Source: an uncultured Methanoregula sp. (GTDB taxonomy: Archaea; Halobacteriota; Methanomicrobia; Methanomicrobiales; Methanospirillaceae). From it: a stretch of DNA of 64,000 nucleotides. The translations under genes and the position numbers were made by a program. The DNA is taken from positions 1,964,153-2,028,152 of the forward strand of contig NZ_OY759744.1 in assembly GCF_963662735.1 (NCBI RefSeq), in the 5' to 3' direction. Below the pieces are notes generated by a model, which ran no database searches, had not been told where the DNA came from, and saw nothing but the letters and a program-made list of their open reading frames with translations. This document shows, in pieces, positions 37,215-45,016 of this stretch. How positions within the stretch are numbered: the first letter of the stretch is position 1; every line of letters starts with the position of its first letter.

Positions 37215-37953
37215 AGACGTTATTATCCTTGAACCCGGCGACGTGCGGGCGCAGAAGATCGCAAAAGCGATGGCGAGCCCGACTGCCGGGGATATCCTCC
37301 ACCAGCTGGGTGACGGCCCAAAAAGCCTCACCGATCTTGCGGATAACCTCAATCTCCCCATGAATACTGCCAAGTACCATCTGGAGAACCTCCTGGATGC
37401 AGGACTCATTGCTGTTGAACAGACAAAATACAGTGTCAAAGGGCGCGAAATCAAGATCTACACCCTGACAAACCAGCTTCTCATCGTGGCGCCGCGGCAG
37501 TCGAACGTGCGATCGTTCCTGTTGAAATATGCATCCCTGTTCGGGATTGTCGCGGTCGGCTCAGTGCTGATAACGGCCCTGTCCCCTCTCTTTGGTCCGG
37601 GTTTGCTGTCTGCTGGCAGCCGGACCGGAGCAGGCCCGCAGTTTGCCGTTGCTCATGATGGGAGCATGGAAAGTTATGCGGCAAAGGTCATTTCAGAGAC
37701 CGTTGCACCCAATGTCAGTACGGGTGCCGGGCTGTTACGGGATAGTTCAGATGCAGGGAACAATGCCTGGGCAGCAAATGCAACCCCTGTCATGGCCAAT
37801 GCCATGCCCTCATCAGTCCCCCCGGTATCCCCCGATTTTGCAGGATATGCTGTAACCCCGGGGCTTGACCCCGCCCTTGCCTTCTTCCTTGGCGGCGTGC
37901 TGGTCATTGTCGTCCTGCTCTGTTATGAGGCGTACCTCTGGAAGAAGAAATAA
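37207..37953 (+). CDS. Membrane-anchored winged-helix regulator
   Basis: 248 aa. An ArsR-like winged helix fills about 15-95 (PKSLTDLADNLNLPMNTAKYHLENLL is the recognition region, with a wing at KYSVKGREIKIY). A membrane helix follows (LFGIVAVGSVLITALSPLFG), then a Ser/Thr/Ala/Pro-rich external stretch of about 80 residues, and a second helix near the end (FFLGGVLVIVVLLCYEAYL) before KKK. So a DNA-binding domain inside is linked to an external sensor-like loop. It overlaps alaS by 8 bases. Confidence 0.85.
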   Translation: MAEDVIILEPGDVRAQKIAKAMASPTAGDILHQLGDGPKSLTDLADNLNLPMNTAKYHLENLLDAGLIAVEQTKYSVKGREIKIYTLTNQLLIVAPRQSNVRSFLLKYASLFGIVAVGSVLITALSPLFGPGLLSAGSRTGAGPQFAVAHDGSMESYAAKVISETVAPNVSTGAGLLRDSSDAGNNAWAANATPVMANAMPSSVPPVSPDFAGYAVTPGLDPALAFFLGGVLVIVVLLCYEAYLWKKK

Positions 37954-38350
37954 TTTTTTACACGGTCCGGTCAGTCCCTCTGAATCCGGCCACTCTGTTT
38001 TTTGTCCCGGGCACCCGGGGAACATCGTTGACTTCCCTTATTATGCACATATCCCACTACCCCCTGGATGTGGATACTTGTTTTGAATTTATGATGCCTT
38101 GAGAAAACCCTGGATTTTTTGATGCGTCCTGCGCCTTGCGACAAACCGTGCCCTGCCCCGCGATGCTCCTCAAGTTCTTGCCAGGGTGATACCCTCTCGT
38201 GTACCTGGAAAAACCTGAATGCAAAACAGAAGTTAGCGTGAGTGAATTTTCTCGCGATCAGGGATAATCAGCAAAGATGTAAAAATGAGATTTTATAAAC
38301 CTGGTTTTTCCCGGATAATTTTCCGGATACGAATCCTGAAAAAAGAATTA
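37954..38350. other. Noncoding region between convergent genes
   Basis: It starts with a TAATTTTTTACA terminator-like stretch right after the regulator gene. The rest contains no frame with gene-like composition and no clear repeat. A plus-strand frame from 38285 only mirrors the minus-strand gene beyond 38351. Confidence 0.5.
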
Positions 38351-39178
38351 TTATTTCCTGATTACCCATACCGCGAGAAGCCCTGCAATCATCACAGCAC
38401 CAATACCCACAAACGGGGAGAGCGGGGACTGGGTGGTTGTTGGCCAGGAGGTGGGGATGGCGGTCAGGGTTTTTGTTACTTTTACGGTAGTTTTTGTCGG
38501 GATCACCGTTGTCGTTACCGGTGTCGGGGCAACTACCTTGAATGTTGTTGTACCGATAAATCCTTTGGCATCAGAGAACGATACCTCGTACTCCCCGGGA
38601 GTCGTGACCGATACTTTCTGGGTAAATTTCCCATCCCCGCTTCTCATATCATTGGTCGTCCCGATCCACTGCGGACCATAGACCTTGCCGCCATCCGGAT
38701 CCCGAACTTCCAGCTGGACGCCATCGGTACCGGCTTTTGCGATTGAACCTTCGATGCGGAGAGCCTCGTCAATATCCTGGGTCTTGGGCGAAGTTATGGT
38801 AAGCAGGTCGGAGCGGTCAACGATCTCGACCAGTTGCAGGGTCTTTGAATCAGAACTTGTCCGGGGCTCGTCAGCTCCGAGGAATTTTACTTCAACCTTG
38901 TAGTTCCCGCCCGGGAGCCCGGATGTATCGAAGATCCGGTACTGGGTTCCCTGTTTCTCCTGGATGGTTACGGTCTCGGTTTTGACCTGGGTTGCCGTAA
39001 AATCGGTCTGGTACATTACGACATTGAATGTCGTGCCCGGGGGAAAGTTGCTGTCTATGGTGCATTTCAGGGGCAGTCCTACCTGGACGCTTGTCGGGCA
39101 GACCAGATAGAGCTGGTATGCCGATGCCGGTACAGCAATACACAGCAGGCAGATGGCGAGAAGTATGATCTTCTTCAT
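38351..39178 (-). CDS. Surface protein with C-terminal membrane anchor
   Basis: 275 aa. Signal peptide (IILLAICLLCIAVPASA), two beta-sandwich domains (about 18-120 and 125-215; the second ends TTPGEYEVSFSDAKGF, a typical Ig-like/COG1361 edge), a Thr/Pro stalk (about 218-250) and a C-terminal helix (FVGIGAVMIAGLLAVWVI) followed by RK. Methanogen envelope protein of unknown role. It shares design, not obvious sequence, with the COG1361-like gene at 23045. Confidence 0.85.
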   Translation of the reverse strand: MKKIILLAICLLCIAVPASAYQLYLVCPTSVQVGLPLKCTIDSNFPPGTTFNVVMYQTDFTATQVKTETVTIQEKQGTQYRIFDTSGLPGGNYKVEVKFLGADEPRTSSDSKTLQLVEIVDRSDLLTITSPKTQDIDEALRIEGSIAKAGTDGVQLEVRDPDGGKVYGPQWIGTTNDMRSGDGKFTQKVSVTTPGEYEVSFSDAKGFIGTTTFKVVAPTPVTTTVIPTKTTVKVTKTLTAIPTSWPTTTQSPLSPFVGIGAVMIAGLLAVWVIRK

Positions 39179-39238
39179 GTCTACACAATCGCATCGGCGC
39201 TATTAAAAATGTTATCCATTTGTTCCGGAACAACCGGA

Positions 39239-39844
39239 TCAGATCATGCCAATGAAATTTTCCAGCAGCCGGAGTCCCGTAGCCCCGCTCTTCTCCGGGT
39301 GGAACTGGACCCCGTAGGTATTGCCGCTTGCAACGGACGATGCAAAGGGACAGATATAGTCGGTTGTCGTAAGCGCATAGGCCGGTGCGGTCTCTGCATA
39401 ATACGAATGGACAAAGTACATGTATTCATCCTGGCCAAAGCCGGCAAAAAGCGGGCAGTCCGGGTCATTGATGGTGAGCGAATTCCAGCCCATGTGGGGA
39501 ATTTTTTTACCGGGTGTCTTCCGGAACTTTTTTACGTTCCCCGGTATCAGGCCAAGCCCGGCATGGAGCCCGTGCTCCTCGCTTGTCTCAAGCAGCATCT
39601 GCATCCCAAGGCAGATCCCCAGGAGCGGCACATCGCGGACTGCATCCGTGATGGTTGTTTTGAGGTCCCCGAGCTGATCCATTCCTTCGTGGAATGCCCC
39701 GACGCCCGGCAGCACCAGCGCTTCGGCTGCCGCAATCTCTTCGGGACTGCACGTTATCGTTGCATGTGCCCCGGCCTTTTCAAGGCCGCGGATCACGCTC
39801 CTGAGGTTCCCGAGGCCGTAATCAATAATGGCTATCTGCGTCAT
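39239..39844 (-). CDS. hisH: Imidazole glycerol phosphate synthase glutamine amidotransferase subunit
   Basis: 201 aa. It hydrolyses glutamine and channels ammonia to HisF in histidine synthesis. Motifs are DYGLGNLRSV, LPGVGAFHEGM, the nucleophile elbow GICLGMQMLL, IPHMGWNSL and the catalytic VQFHPEKS (His, Glu). ATG 39844 matches the family N-terminus MTQIAIIDYG. It overlaps the end of the PP-loop gene by 23 bases. No hisF is visible. Confidence 0.96.
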   Translation of the reverse strand: MTQIAIIDYGLGNLRSVIRGLEKAGAHATITCSPEEIAAAEALVLPGVGAFHEGMDQLGDLKTTITDAVRDVPLLGICLGMQMLLETSEEHGLHAGLGLIPGNVKKFRKTPGKKIPHMGWNSLTINDPDCPLFAGFGQDEYMYFVHSYYAETAPAYALTTTDYICPFASSVASGNTYGVQFHPEKSGATGLRLLENFIGMI

Positions 39845-41234
39845 CCTTACCGTCTTCCCGTAACCGCCACTTTCCGTCCGTAATCCATGCTTCAGGAAGC
39901 CCTGCCGCCTGCTGCCAGGTTTCCAGTTTATCGGTCCACATCTTCCAGAGATCCGGGTATTCTTCTGCAATCATATGGATCAAAGCCATATCGCTGGACG
40001 GGCACATGAAACATCCGATCCGGTCCAGGTGGTGTTCATAGAGCACGTTGTAGGGGGCGCGTTCGCGCAGGATATAGAGCCAGACATGCAAGGCAGTCCA
40101 GTTGTGGATGGGGGCAGCAGAGAGCTGGACCCGCACATTGGAATTGCGCCAGACGCGGTCGCTCTGGGCCCGGGTTGCAGATTCGTACCGCCTCTGGCCG
40201 ATAAACGAGAGGCATTCCCCCCACCGTTCCCTGATCAGGTTTGCGACCGGGGTCAGCTTGCACACCTTGCAGCACCAGCGGGCATTGACTGCCGGCGGAC
40301 CCTGGCGGCTGAATGTCTCCCAGAACGTGGTGATCCCGTCCGTGCGGAGCAGTTCGAGCCCGTATTTTTTCGAGACCTCGTCAACGTTTGCGTACGTTTC
40401 CGGGAATTCAAGGCCCGTGTCGGCAAAGAGCATCGGGACGCTGCCAATGGCTTTTGTTACCACGAGCAGGGTAGCAAGGCTGTCCTTTCCCCCGGAATAG
40501 GAGATGTTGGGCTGGAGACCCGGGTTCCTGCCGGCAACTTCCCGGACAAACTGCACTGCTTCTGATTCCGCTTTTTCCAGTACAACGGCATTTGCCCGGA
40601 CTGCATCTTCCCATGTGGCGGGTCCCGGGACAACCGTAGATGCGATATTGCGGCGAGTCCTGACTATCTGGCCTTTTTCCATCCCGCGTGCGGTCTCTGC
40701 ATCGACCTTGGCCCGGCCGACACCGATACATTTTTTGTCCTTTGTAAGAATGAGGACTTCGTCCCCGGCTTTGACATGATCTTCGATTGAGACAACGCCC
40801 GGACGAAGGGCGCTCATTCCCTGGTCCCGGATGAACGGGACTGCATCGTCGCTTACAATAATGAACCGTTTTGTTGGCGTGAAGAGGAGGCCTGCCTCGG
40901 GCCGGGGGACCGGCTCCCACTGCCTGCGGTCCGGGAAATAGCGGATGATACCGGCAACGCCCCCGCCGACAATGACCTCCTCCATCCGGTCGTTATCCGG
41001 CACTTTGTTGAGGAGTGCCAGGTGTCCTTCTGGAATAAGCGGCGAGCCGAAATGTTCTCCGTATATCCGGTTGACCAGCGCAACATCATCCGCAAATGCC
41101 GGGCGGGCGTCGCCGGGCGGGGTTACCGGGACTTCGCGGGTCCCGGCGCCGCAGGCGCACTGGCGGGCAAGCACCGGCGTGTGGCAGGTATCGCACCAGC
41201 GCAGCAGGATCTTGCCTAAGTAAGAGGGTCGCAT
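39822..41234 (-). CDS. PP-loop (PAPS reductase-like) protein with zinc ribbon and PUA domain
   Basis: 470 aa. An N-terminal zinc ribbon (CDTCHTPVLARQCACG) is followed by a PUA-like region (about 130-195; VKAGDEVLILTKDKKCIGVGRAK) and a PP-loop ATP pyrophosphatase domain (SYSGGKDSLATL) of the adenylylsulfate/PAPS reductase family. Later cysteines (WCCKVCKLTP and IGCFMCPSSD) could hold a [4Fe-4S] cluster. PUA plus PP-loop points towards RNA thiolation or modification, not simple sulfate assimilation. Methanogens carry several such proteins of unknown substrate. Confidence 0.85.
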   Translation of the reverse strand: MRPSYLGKILLRWCDTCHTPVLARQCACGAGTREVPVTPPGDARPAFADDVALVNRIYGEHFGSPLIPEGHLALLNKVPDNDRMEEVIVGGGVAGIIRYFPDRRQWEPVPRPEAGLLFTPTKRFIIVSDDAVPFIRDQGMSALRPGVVSIEDHVKAGDEVLILTKDKKCIGVGRAKVDAETARGMEKGQIVRTRRNIASTVVPGPATWEDAVRANAVVLEKAESEAVQFVREVAGRNPGLQPNISYSGGKDSLATLLVVTKAIGSVPMLFADTGLEFPETYANVDEVSKKYGLELLRTDGITTFWETFSRQGPPAVNARWCCKVCKLTPVANLIRERWGECLSFIGQRRYESATRAQSDRVWRNSNVRVQLSAAPIHNWTALHVWLYILRERAPYNVLYEHHLDRIGCFMCPSSDMALIHMIAEEYPDLWKMWTDKLETWQQAAGLPEAWITDGKWRLREDGKDDADSHY

Positions 41235-41368
41235 CTTCTGTACTGGTTCGCGCTGCGGGAATAAAAAAGAAGAGCAGGTCGGAATAACTTCCGTACTCGT
41301 GTCTTTTGCCAGCCGTACCGGGCGCGAGCATTGATAAGCATCAATCTTCCATTCTTTAGTCAGGAATT

Positions 41369-41629
41369 ATGATCGATACATGGCTTCTGGCTGCATTTTT
41401 TCTCGCCCTGCTCACGCTCGGAGCACTAATCCGCGTTATCCGGATCAGGTCCCGGTTTGACCGGTTTGTTGCGGCAATGGTGGCAATCCCTCTTGCAGGG
41501 GCAACGGGTCTTCTCCTGAGTATCGCGCTTGGGAACCTCTTTGTACTGAATATCACGATAATCCTGGTACTGGTCTGTTTTGCCGGTCTTGTGGCAAAGG
41601 TCCATGTCAGCCGGGGTGAAACCGTATGA
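41369..41629 (+). CDS. mrpF: Mrp-type cation/proton antiporter subunit F
   Basis: 86 aa with three membrane helices, typical length for MrpF/MnhF. The polar motif IRSRFDRFVAAMVA after helix 1 is characteristic. In Mrp antiporters F is a small membrane subunit of a Na+/H+ exchanger complex. Its stop overlaps the mrpG start (ATGA). No mrpA-E genes are present on either side in the window. Confidence 0.88.
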   Translation: MIDTWLLAAFFLALLTLGALIRVIRIRSRFDRFVAAMVAIPLAGATGLLLSIALGNLFVLNITIILVLVCFAGLVAKVHVSRGETV

Positions 41630-41937
41630 CCCTTTTTGCAGATATCCTGATCTGGCTCCTGCTTGCCGTGGGGATAGGCTTTTGCGCTCTGGGTCTTTTC
41701 GGGCTTGTTATTTTCCCGGATATCCGGAGCCGGATGTATACTGCGGTGCGGGCAATGCTGATCGGTGTCACCGCGGTTACGGCATCCGCTCTCATCTATG
41801 CAGTCTCCCGTTTCCTTGGGACGAACGGCGGCCAGTACTTTACCCTCGCGCTCACTGCAATCTTCCTCTATGCTATCATCGTCATTGCCACGATCATTCT
41901 GTCCCGTGAGATTCAGGATCAGATCAAATCGATGTGA
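41626..41937 (+). CDS. mrpG: Mrp-type cation/proton antiporter subunit G
   Basis: 103 aa with three membrane helices and the family mark GLVIFPDIRSRMYTAVRA. It should pair with the F subunit in the membrane. After it no Mrp gene follows, so F and G are isolated in this window. They may work with an Mrp or membrane hydrogenase complex encoded elsewhere. Confidence 0.88.
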   Translation: MTLFADILIWLLLAVGIGFCALGLFGLVIFPDIRSRMYTAVRAMLIGVTAVTASALIYAVSRFLGTNGGQYFTLALTAIFLYAIIVIATIILSREIQDQIKSM

Positions 41938-42085
41938 ACGGTACGGATGGTTATGAGGTCGGGGCCGGCCCGGGTACCGGTATCTTTTTTCTTTGTTTTT
42001 GCCGTCCCTTTCAGGAAATGAAATCTGTGAAAATAGTGCAATAAAAAAAGCTGGATCACTCCGGGTTGGTTTTTTTCCGGAATGT

Positions 42086-42439
42086 TCACGCTTCGGGTTG
42101 TTCTTCGCCTTCTTCTACGGCAACGGGTTTTTCCATGAAGCAGAGAATGCCCGCAATGGCAAGGATGAGTACTGCCGGAAGGTACATGAACAGCAGGTTA
42201 AGGCTTCCTGCGATCGGCACCGAGAGGGTGATAAAGATTGCAGCGAACATGAGCATCCAGCCGGCAAACCGCGTGTCTTTGCTGGCGATAGCCGCACCCA
42301 TCAGCCCAAGGCATGAGAAAAGTGCTCCCTGGACCCCGGAAAGGAGAACATCGTTCCTCGTTGCCGTGAAAATGACATAGAGTGCTGTCAGGATCCCGAG
42401 GAATCCTCCCAAAAGACCCAACCCGAACTGTTTCTTCAT
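42086..42439 (-). CDS. Small integral membrane protein
   Basis: 117 aa with four predicted helices (LGLLGGFLGILTALYVIF, LSGVQGALFSCLGLMGAA, GWMLMFAAIFITLSVPI, FMYLPAVLILAIAGILCFM) and an acidic C-terminal tail. It resembles DUF4064-like small membrane proteins in size and layout. ATG 42439; no close operon partner. Confidence 0.75.
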   Translation of the reverse strand: MKKQFGLGLLGGFLGILTALYVIFTATRNDVLLSGVQGALFSCLGLMGAAIASKDTRFAGWMLMFAAIFITLSVPIAGSLNLLFMYLPAVLILAIAGILCFMEKPVAVEEGEEQPEA

Positions 42440-42763
42440 ATGCTAACGTGGGTGCCTGCGAGATTAATATTCTTGTTGGTGACACGGGCATGTTCCGGTA
42501 TGTTCCGGTGTTCGCAATACAACCGGGCGGAAAAACGGGCCCGGAGCGCGAACGTCTCTTCCCCGTTCATACACGCCTGTCTGCAGGAATACAGATGTCT
42601 GCAATTTCACGTTATTTTTTAAAACCAACCGATTTTTGAAGAATTGCGCATTTCAATCCTTATTGCTTTGATTAATCGTTTTTAACAAAATGCTGGCAAT
42701 TTTCAAGGGGATTAGTGATGGTTTATAGCGATTCTATGCTCCAAAATCCAGTTCTGACCAAAA
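42440..42763. other. Noncoding region ahead of the Lys/Ala-rich micro-gene
   Basis: No gene-like frame. It has Met-poor, mixed-composition sequence at first and becomes AT-rich towards 42620-42785, where the micro-gene promoter lies. TTCCGGTATG is repeated twice (about 42492-42512), probably by chance. Confidence 0.4.
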
Positions 42764-42785
42764 TCTTTATTAATTAATAAATTAA
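42764..42785 (+). promoter_or_regulatory. TATA box and promoter for the Lys/Ala-rich micro-gene
   Basis: A palindromic AT block (TTTATTAATTAATAAATTA) lies about 40-60 bases ahead of the ATG at 42825. A strong TAGGAGGTGG ribosome site (42807-42816) sits between. Confidence 0.6.
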
Positions 42786-42824
42786 CAAGAAAAATAACCC
42801 TTTCCGGTAGGAGGTGGAAACCAC

Positions 42825-42911
42825 ATGGCAGCAGCAGTTAAGAAGGCCGCGGCAAAGAAGCCGGAAGCAAAGAAACCAGCAGCTAAGAAAGCAGCACCAA
42901 AGAAGAAGTAA
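42825..42911 (+). CDS. 28-aa Lys/Ala/Pro micro-protein
   Basis: A 29-codon gene, ATG to TAA, coding 28 residues: MAAAVKKAAAKKPEAKK then PAAKKAAPKKK. It has an excellent ribosome site (TAGGAGGTGG) eight bases ahead and a clear TATA block. It is made almost only of Lys, Ala and Pro, like the tails of histone H1 or bacterial AlgP/HU extensions. The high pI and lack of structure suggest a nucleic-acid or polyanion binder; this is inference. Gene status rests on translation signals and non-random composition. Confidence 0.75.
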   Translation: MAAAVKKAAAKKPEAKKPAAKKAAPKKK

Positions 42912-43147
42912 TCTTCAGCAACACTATCACTATTTTTGGTACGGTTTCTCCCGTATCCAAATTCTTTTTCTGCATTGTTCCTGCATCGCTCTCGACCTGA
43001 ATGTCCACGAACCTGCCGGACGGGTCGCAATCCCGAATCCAAAAGAGCCTTTGCGATACCCCCCTTGGGAGAAAAGTTAGTAATCTCCCGTTTACCATTC
43101 TTTGGTTGAACGTGTCTGGAAACGCTGGTGATGCAGAAAATACCGGG

Positions 43148-43666
43148 ATGATGACCGGGTTCGTGCGGCGCATGGCAGCCCCGCTCGCAACAGCCCTCCA
43201 GTTTGCCCTTGTCTCATCGCTCTCGTTCTCGCTTGCATTTCTGATATCATTTGTTCTTTCAGAATCTCCGGATACAAGGCTGCTTGGCTCAATGTGGGCG
43301 ATGATCTCCGCTATTGTCGTGACGCAGGAGACCCGGTCGGCAACGATCAGCACCGCATGGGTGCGGATCCTCGGCTCTCTCATCGGCGCCATCTTCAGTG
43401 CCCTTTACCTCCTGATCTTCCCGTTCAGCATAGTTGGCATGGGCCTCATGATCGGGATCGTTGTCCTGACCTGCGAACTCCTCCGGATGCCGGGCCATCT
43501 CCGCCTTGCTGCGCTCACGGTCGGTATCGTGATGGTGGTCTCGTTCCAGAATCCCGGCATCCCCCCGGTTGTCAATGCGGCGACCCGGTTCCTGGAAGTG
43601 ATCATCGGCAGCACGGTCGCGGTTGCAACGGCCTGGGTCTGGCAGTACTTTTTTCACAGCTCCTGA
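43148..43666 (+). CDS. FUSC-like membrane protein
   Basis: 172 aa from ATG 43148. About five to six membrane helices in the FUSC/aromatic-acid exporter pattern; after the first helix comes WAMISAIVVTQETRSATIS, the family mark (WA..s.i.v.q...g.t...). The C-terminal part (AATRFLEVIIGSTVAVATAWVW) is equally typical. It is half the size of full FUSC exporters. The start is uncertain: in-frame GTG 43112 and ATG 43001 lack ribosome sites too. Confidence 0.75.
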   Translation: MMTGFVRRMAAPLATALQFALVSSLSFSLAFLISFVLSESPDTRLLGSMWAMISAIVVTQETRSATISTAWVRILGSLIGAIFSALYLLIFPFSIVGMGLMIGIVVLTCELLRMPGHLRLAALTVGIVMVVSFQNPGIPPVVNAATRFLEVIIGSTVAVATAWVWQYFFHSS

Positions 43667-43825
43667 ATTTGCCCGGCACCAAGCGATGCCCGGCGCTGGA
43701 AAACGTCTTGTACCCGGGAGAACCTGAATATCCGGAAACGTGTTTTTCCTCTCCGTTTTCAGGTAATATGCCGATCATCCCCGGAACGGGCATACATTTT
43801 TCATAACAAGGGGTATATGGTAGCC

Positions 43826-44440
43826 ATGAAAAAACAATCCGCTGCTCCGATGATCATTCTGGCGACTTTTTTTGTCATTCTCCTGGCCAGTATTGCAGGG
43901 TGTACCTCGCAAACCCCGCCTGCATCGCCGGTAACCGACAAAAATCTGTCAGCGATCGAGCCCTCGCAGATGATATTGCAGCCTTCCGACCTGCCGGCAA
44001 ATTTCACCGTAGTGGAAAAAGCCGAAAGAAATGTATCCGAGATGCGTTCCTGGGCCCTCGATCACGGGTGGAAAAAAGGGTATTACGCGATGTTCCGGAA
44101 AAATGATCCAAATTCACCTCCGGGAACCGTCTTTGAACAGATCATCTCCGTGTATCCTGCTGAAAATATCACGCTCATCATCCCGAATACCATCAGTGCA
44201 TACAGGAACGGGGTAAGCAAGGAAAACAATGCCAACATAACCCTGGAAGTATTACCCTCGCCAGGCATCGGCGATTCCAGCAACGCGCTGGTAATTTCCG
44301 ATAAAAGCGATAACACCCGGATGTACCTTGTCTCGTTTGTGAAAAAGGACGTGTACCAGGATTTCTGGACCAATGGAACCGCAACCGATTATGAAACTGC
44401 CCGGCAACTGGCCGGTGTTGCAGCAGCAAAAATAAAGTAA
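43826..44440 (+). CDS. Hypothetical lipoprotein, paralog of the one at 62053
   Basis: 204 aa. Signal peptide with lipobox (LLASIAGC), then an extracytoplasmic domain with IEPSQMILQPSDLPANFTVV and DHGWKKGYYAMF followed by IISVYPAENI. The same order of motifs appears in the lipoprotein at 62053-62709 (LTPADVPQNFTLV, DLGWQGGYTVRY, SIAVYPSANI), so they are paralogs. ATG 43826 gives the best signal peptide; ATG 43817 is also possible. Function unknown. Confidence 0.8.
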   Translation: MKKQSAAPMIILATFFVILLASIAGCTSQTPPASPVTDKNLSAIEPSQMILQPSDLPANFTVVEKAERNVSEMRSWALDHGWKKGYYAMFRKNDPNSPPGTVFEQIISVYPAENITLIIPNTISAYRNGVSKENNANITLEVLPSPGIGDSSNALVISDKSDNTRMYLVSFVKKDVYQDFWTNGTATDYETARQLAGVAAAKIK

Positions 44441-44447
44441 TTTTTTT
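44438..44447 (+). terminator. Oligo-T end of the lipoprotein gene
   Basis: A TAATTTTTTT run overlaps and follows the lipoprotein stop codon; likely an archaeal T-tract terminator. Confidence 0.4.
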
Positions 44448-44553
44448 GTCCCGTTCCGAACCAGGAACCGGCCACCAATAGACTTAAAAAAATTTTTCAC
44501 TCAACGCCACTCTTATTACCGGGCAAGCCAATCGTTCCGCAGAGGAAATCAAG

Positions 44554-44862
44554 ATGGCTGACGCACTCAGAAAACTGGCCTGCTGCATGATCCTGCTGGC
44601 CCTTGTGGGAACCGTCTCCGCCGGGTTCGGAGTCGCAGGAAAGGTTGGCACGGGAGCACCCGCGACCATCTCCACTCACGGGGACCGGGGATTACTCGGT
44701 ATCACCGGGGAATCGGGGGTGGGCAAGGTCATTACCAGTGGATGTCATTTCCCAATCTATAACCTGCCTGCCTATTATATCTGCATCATGTTCTGCAAGA
44801 TTGGCGGCGGCGGGGATTCCTGTGCACCCTCCTGCGAAGCAAGCCTCTCGATCTGCGACTAG
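44554..44862 (+). CDS. Secreted small Cys-rich protein
   Basis: 102 aa. The signal peptide (LACCMILLALVGTVSAGFG) has no clear lipobox, so release or loose attachment is likely. The mature part is Gly-rich, then Cys-rich: GCHFPIY, YYICIMFCKIG, SCAPSC, SICD - six cysteines in the last 40 residues, able to form disulfides. GAGG lies eight bases ahead of the ATG. No family recognised; secreted peptide or matrix role is possible. Confidence 0.7.
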   Translation: MADALRKLACCMILLALVGTVSAGFGVAGKVGTGAPATISTHGDRGLLGITGESGVGKVITSGCHFPIYNLPAYYICIMFCKIGGGGDSCAPSCEASLSICD

Positions 44863-45016
44863 TGCCACCGAAGGAATACCCGCCGGGTCCACCCGTGCCC
44901 CTTTTTTTATGAGGAATTTCCCCGGTATCTGTTCCCTGAACCGGGATACGGGGACCGGTGTATTCCGGGAAAAATCACAATACTATTCTTTGTGGGATTA
45001 CATACCAGAATAGTTC

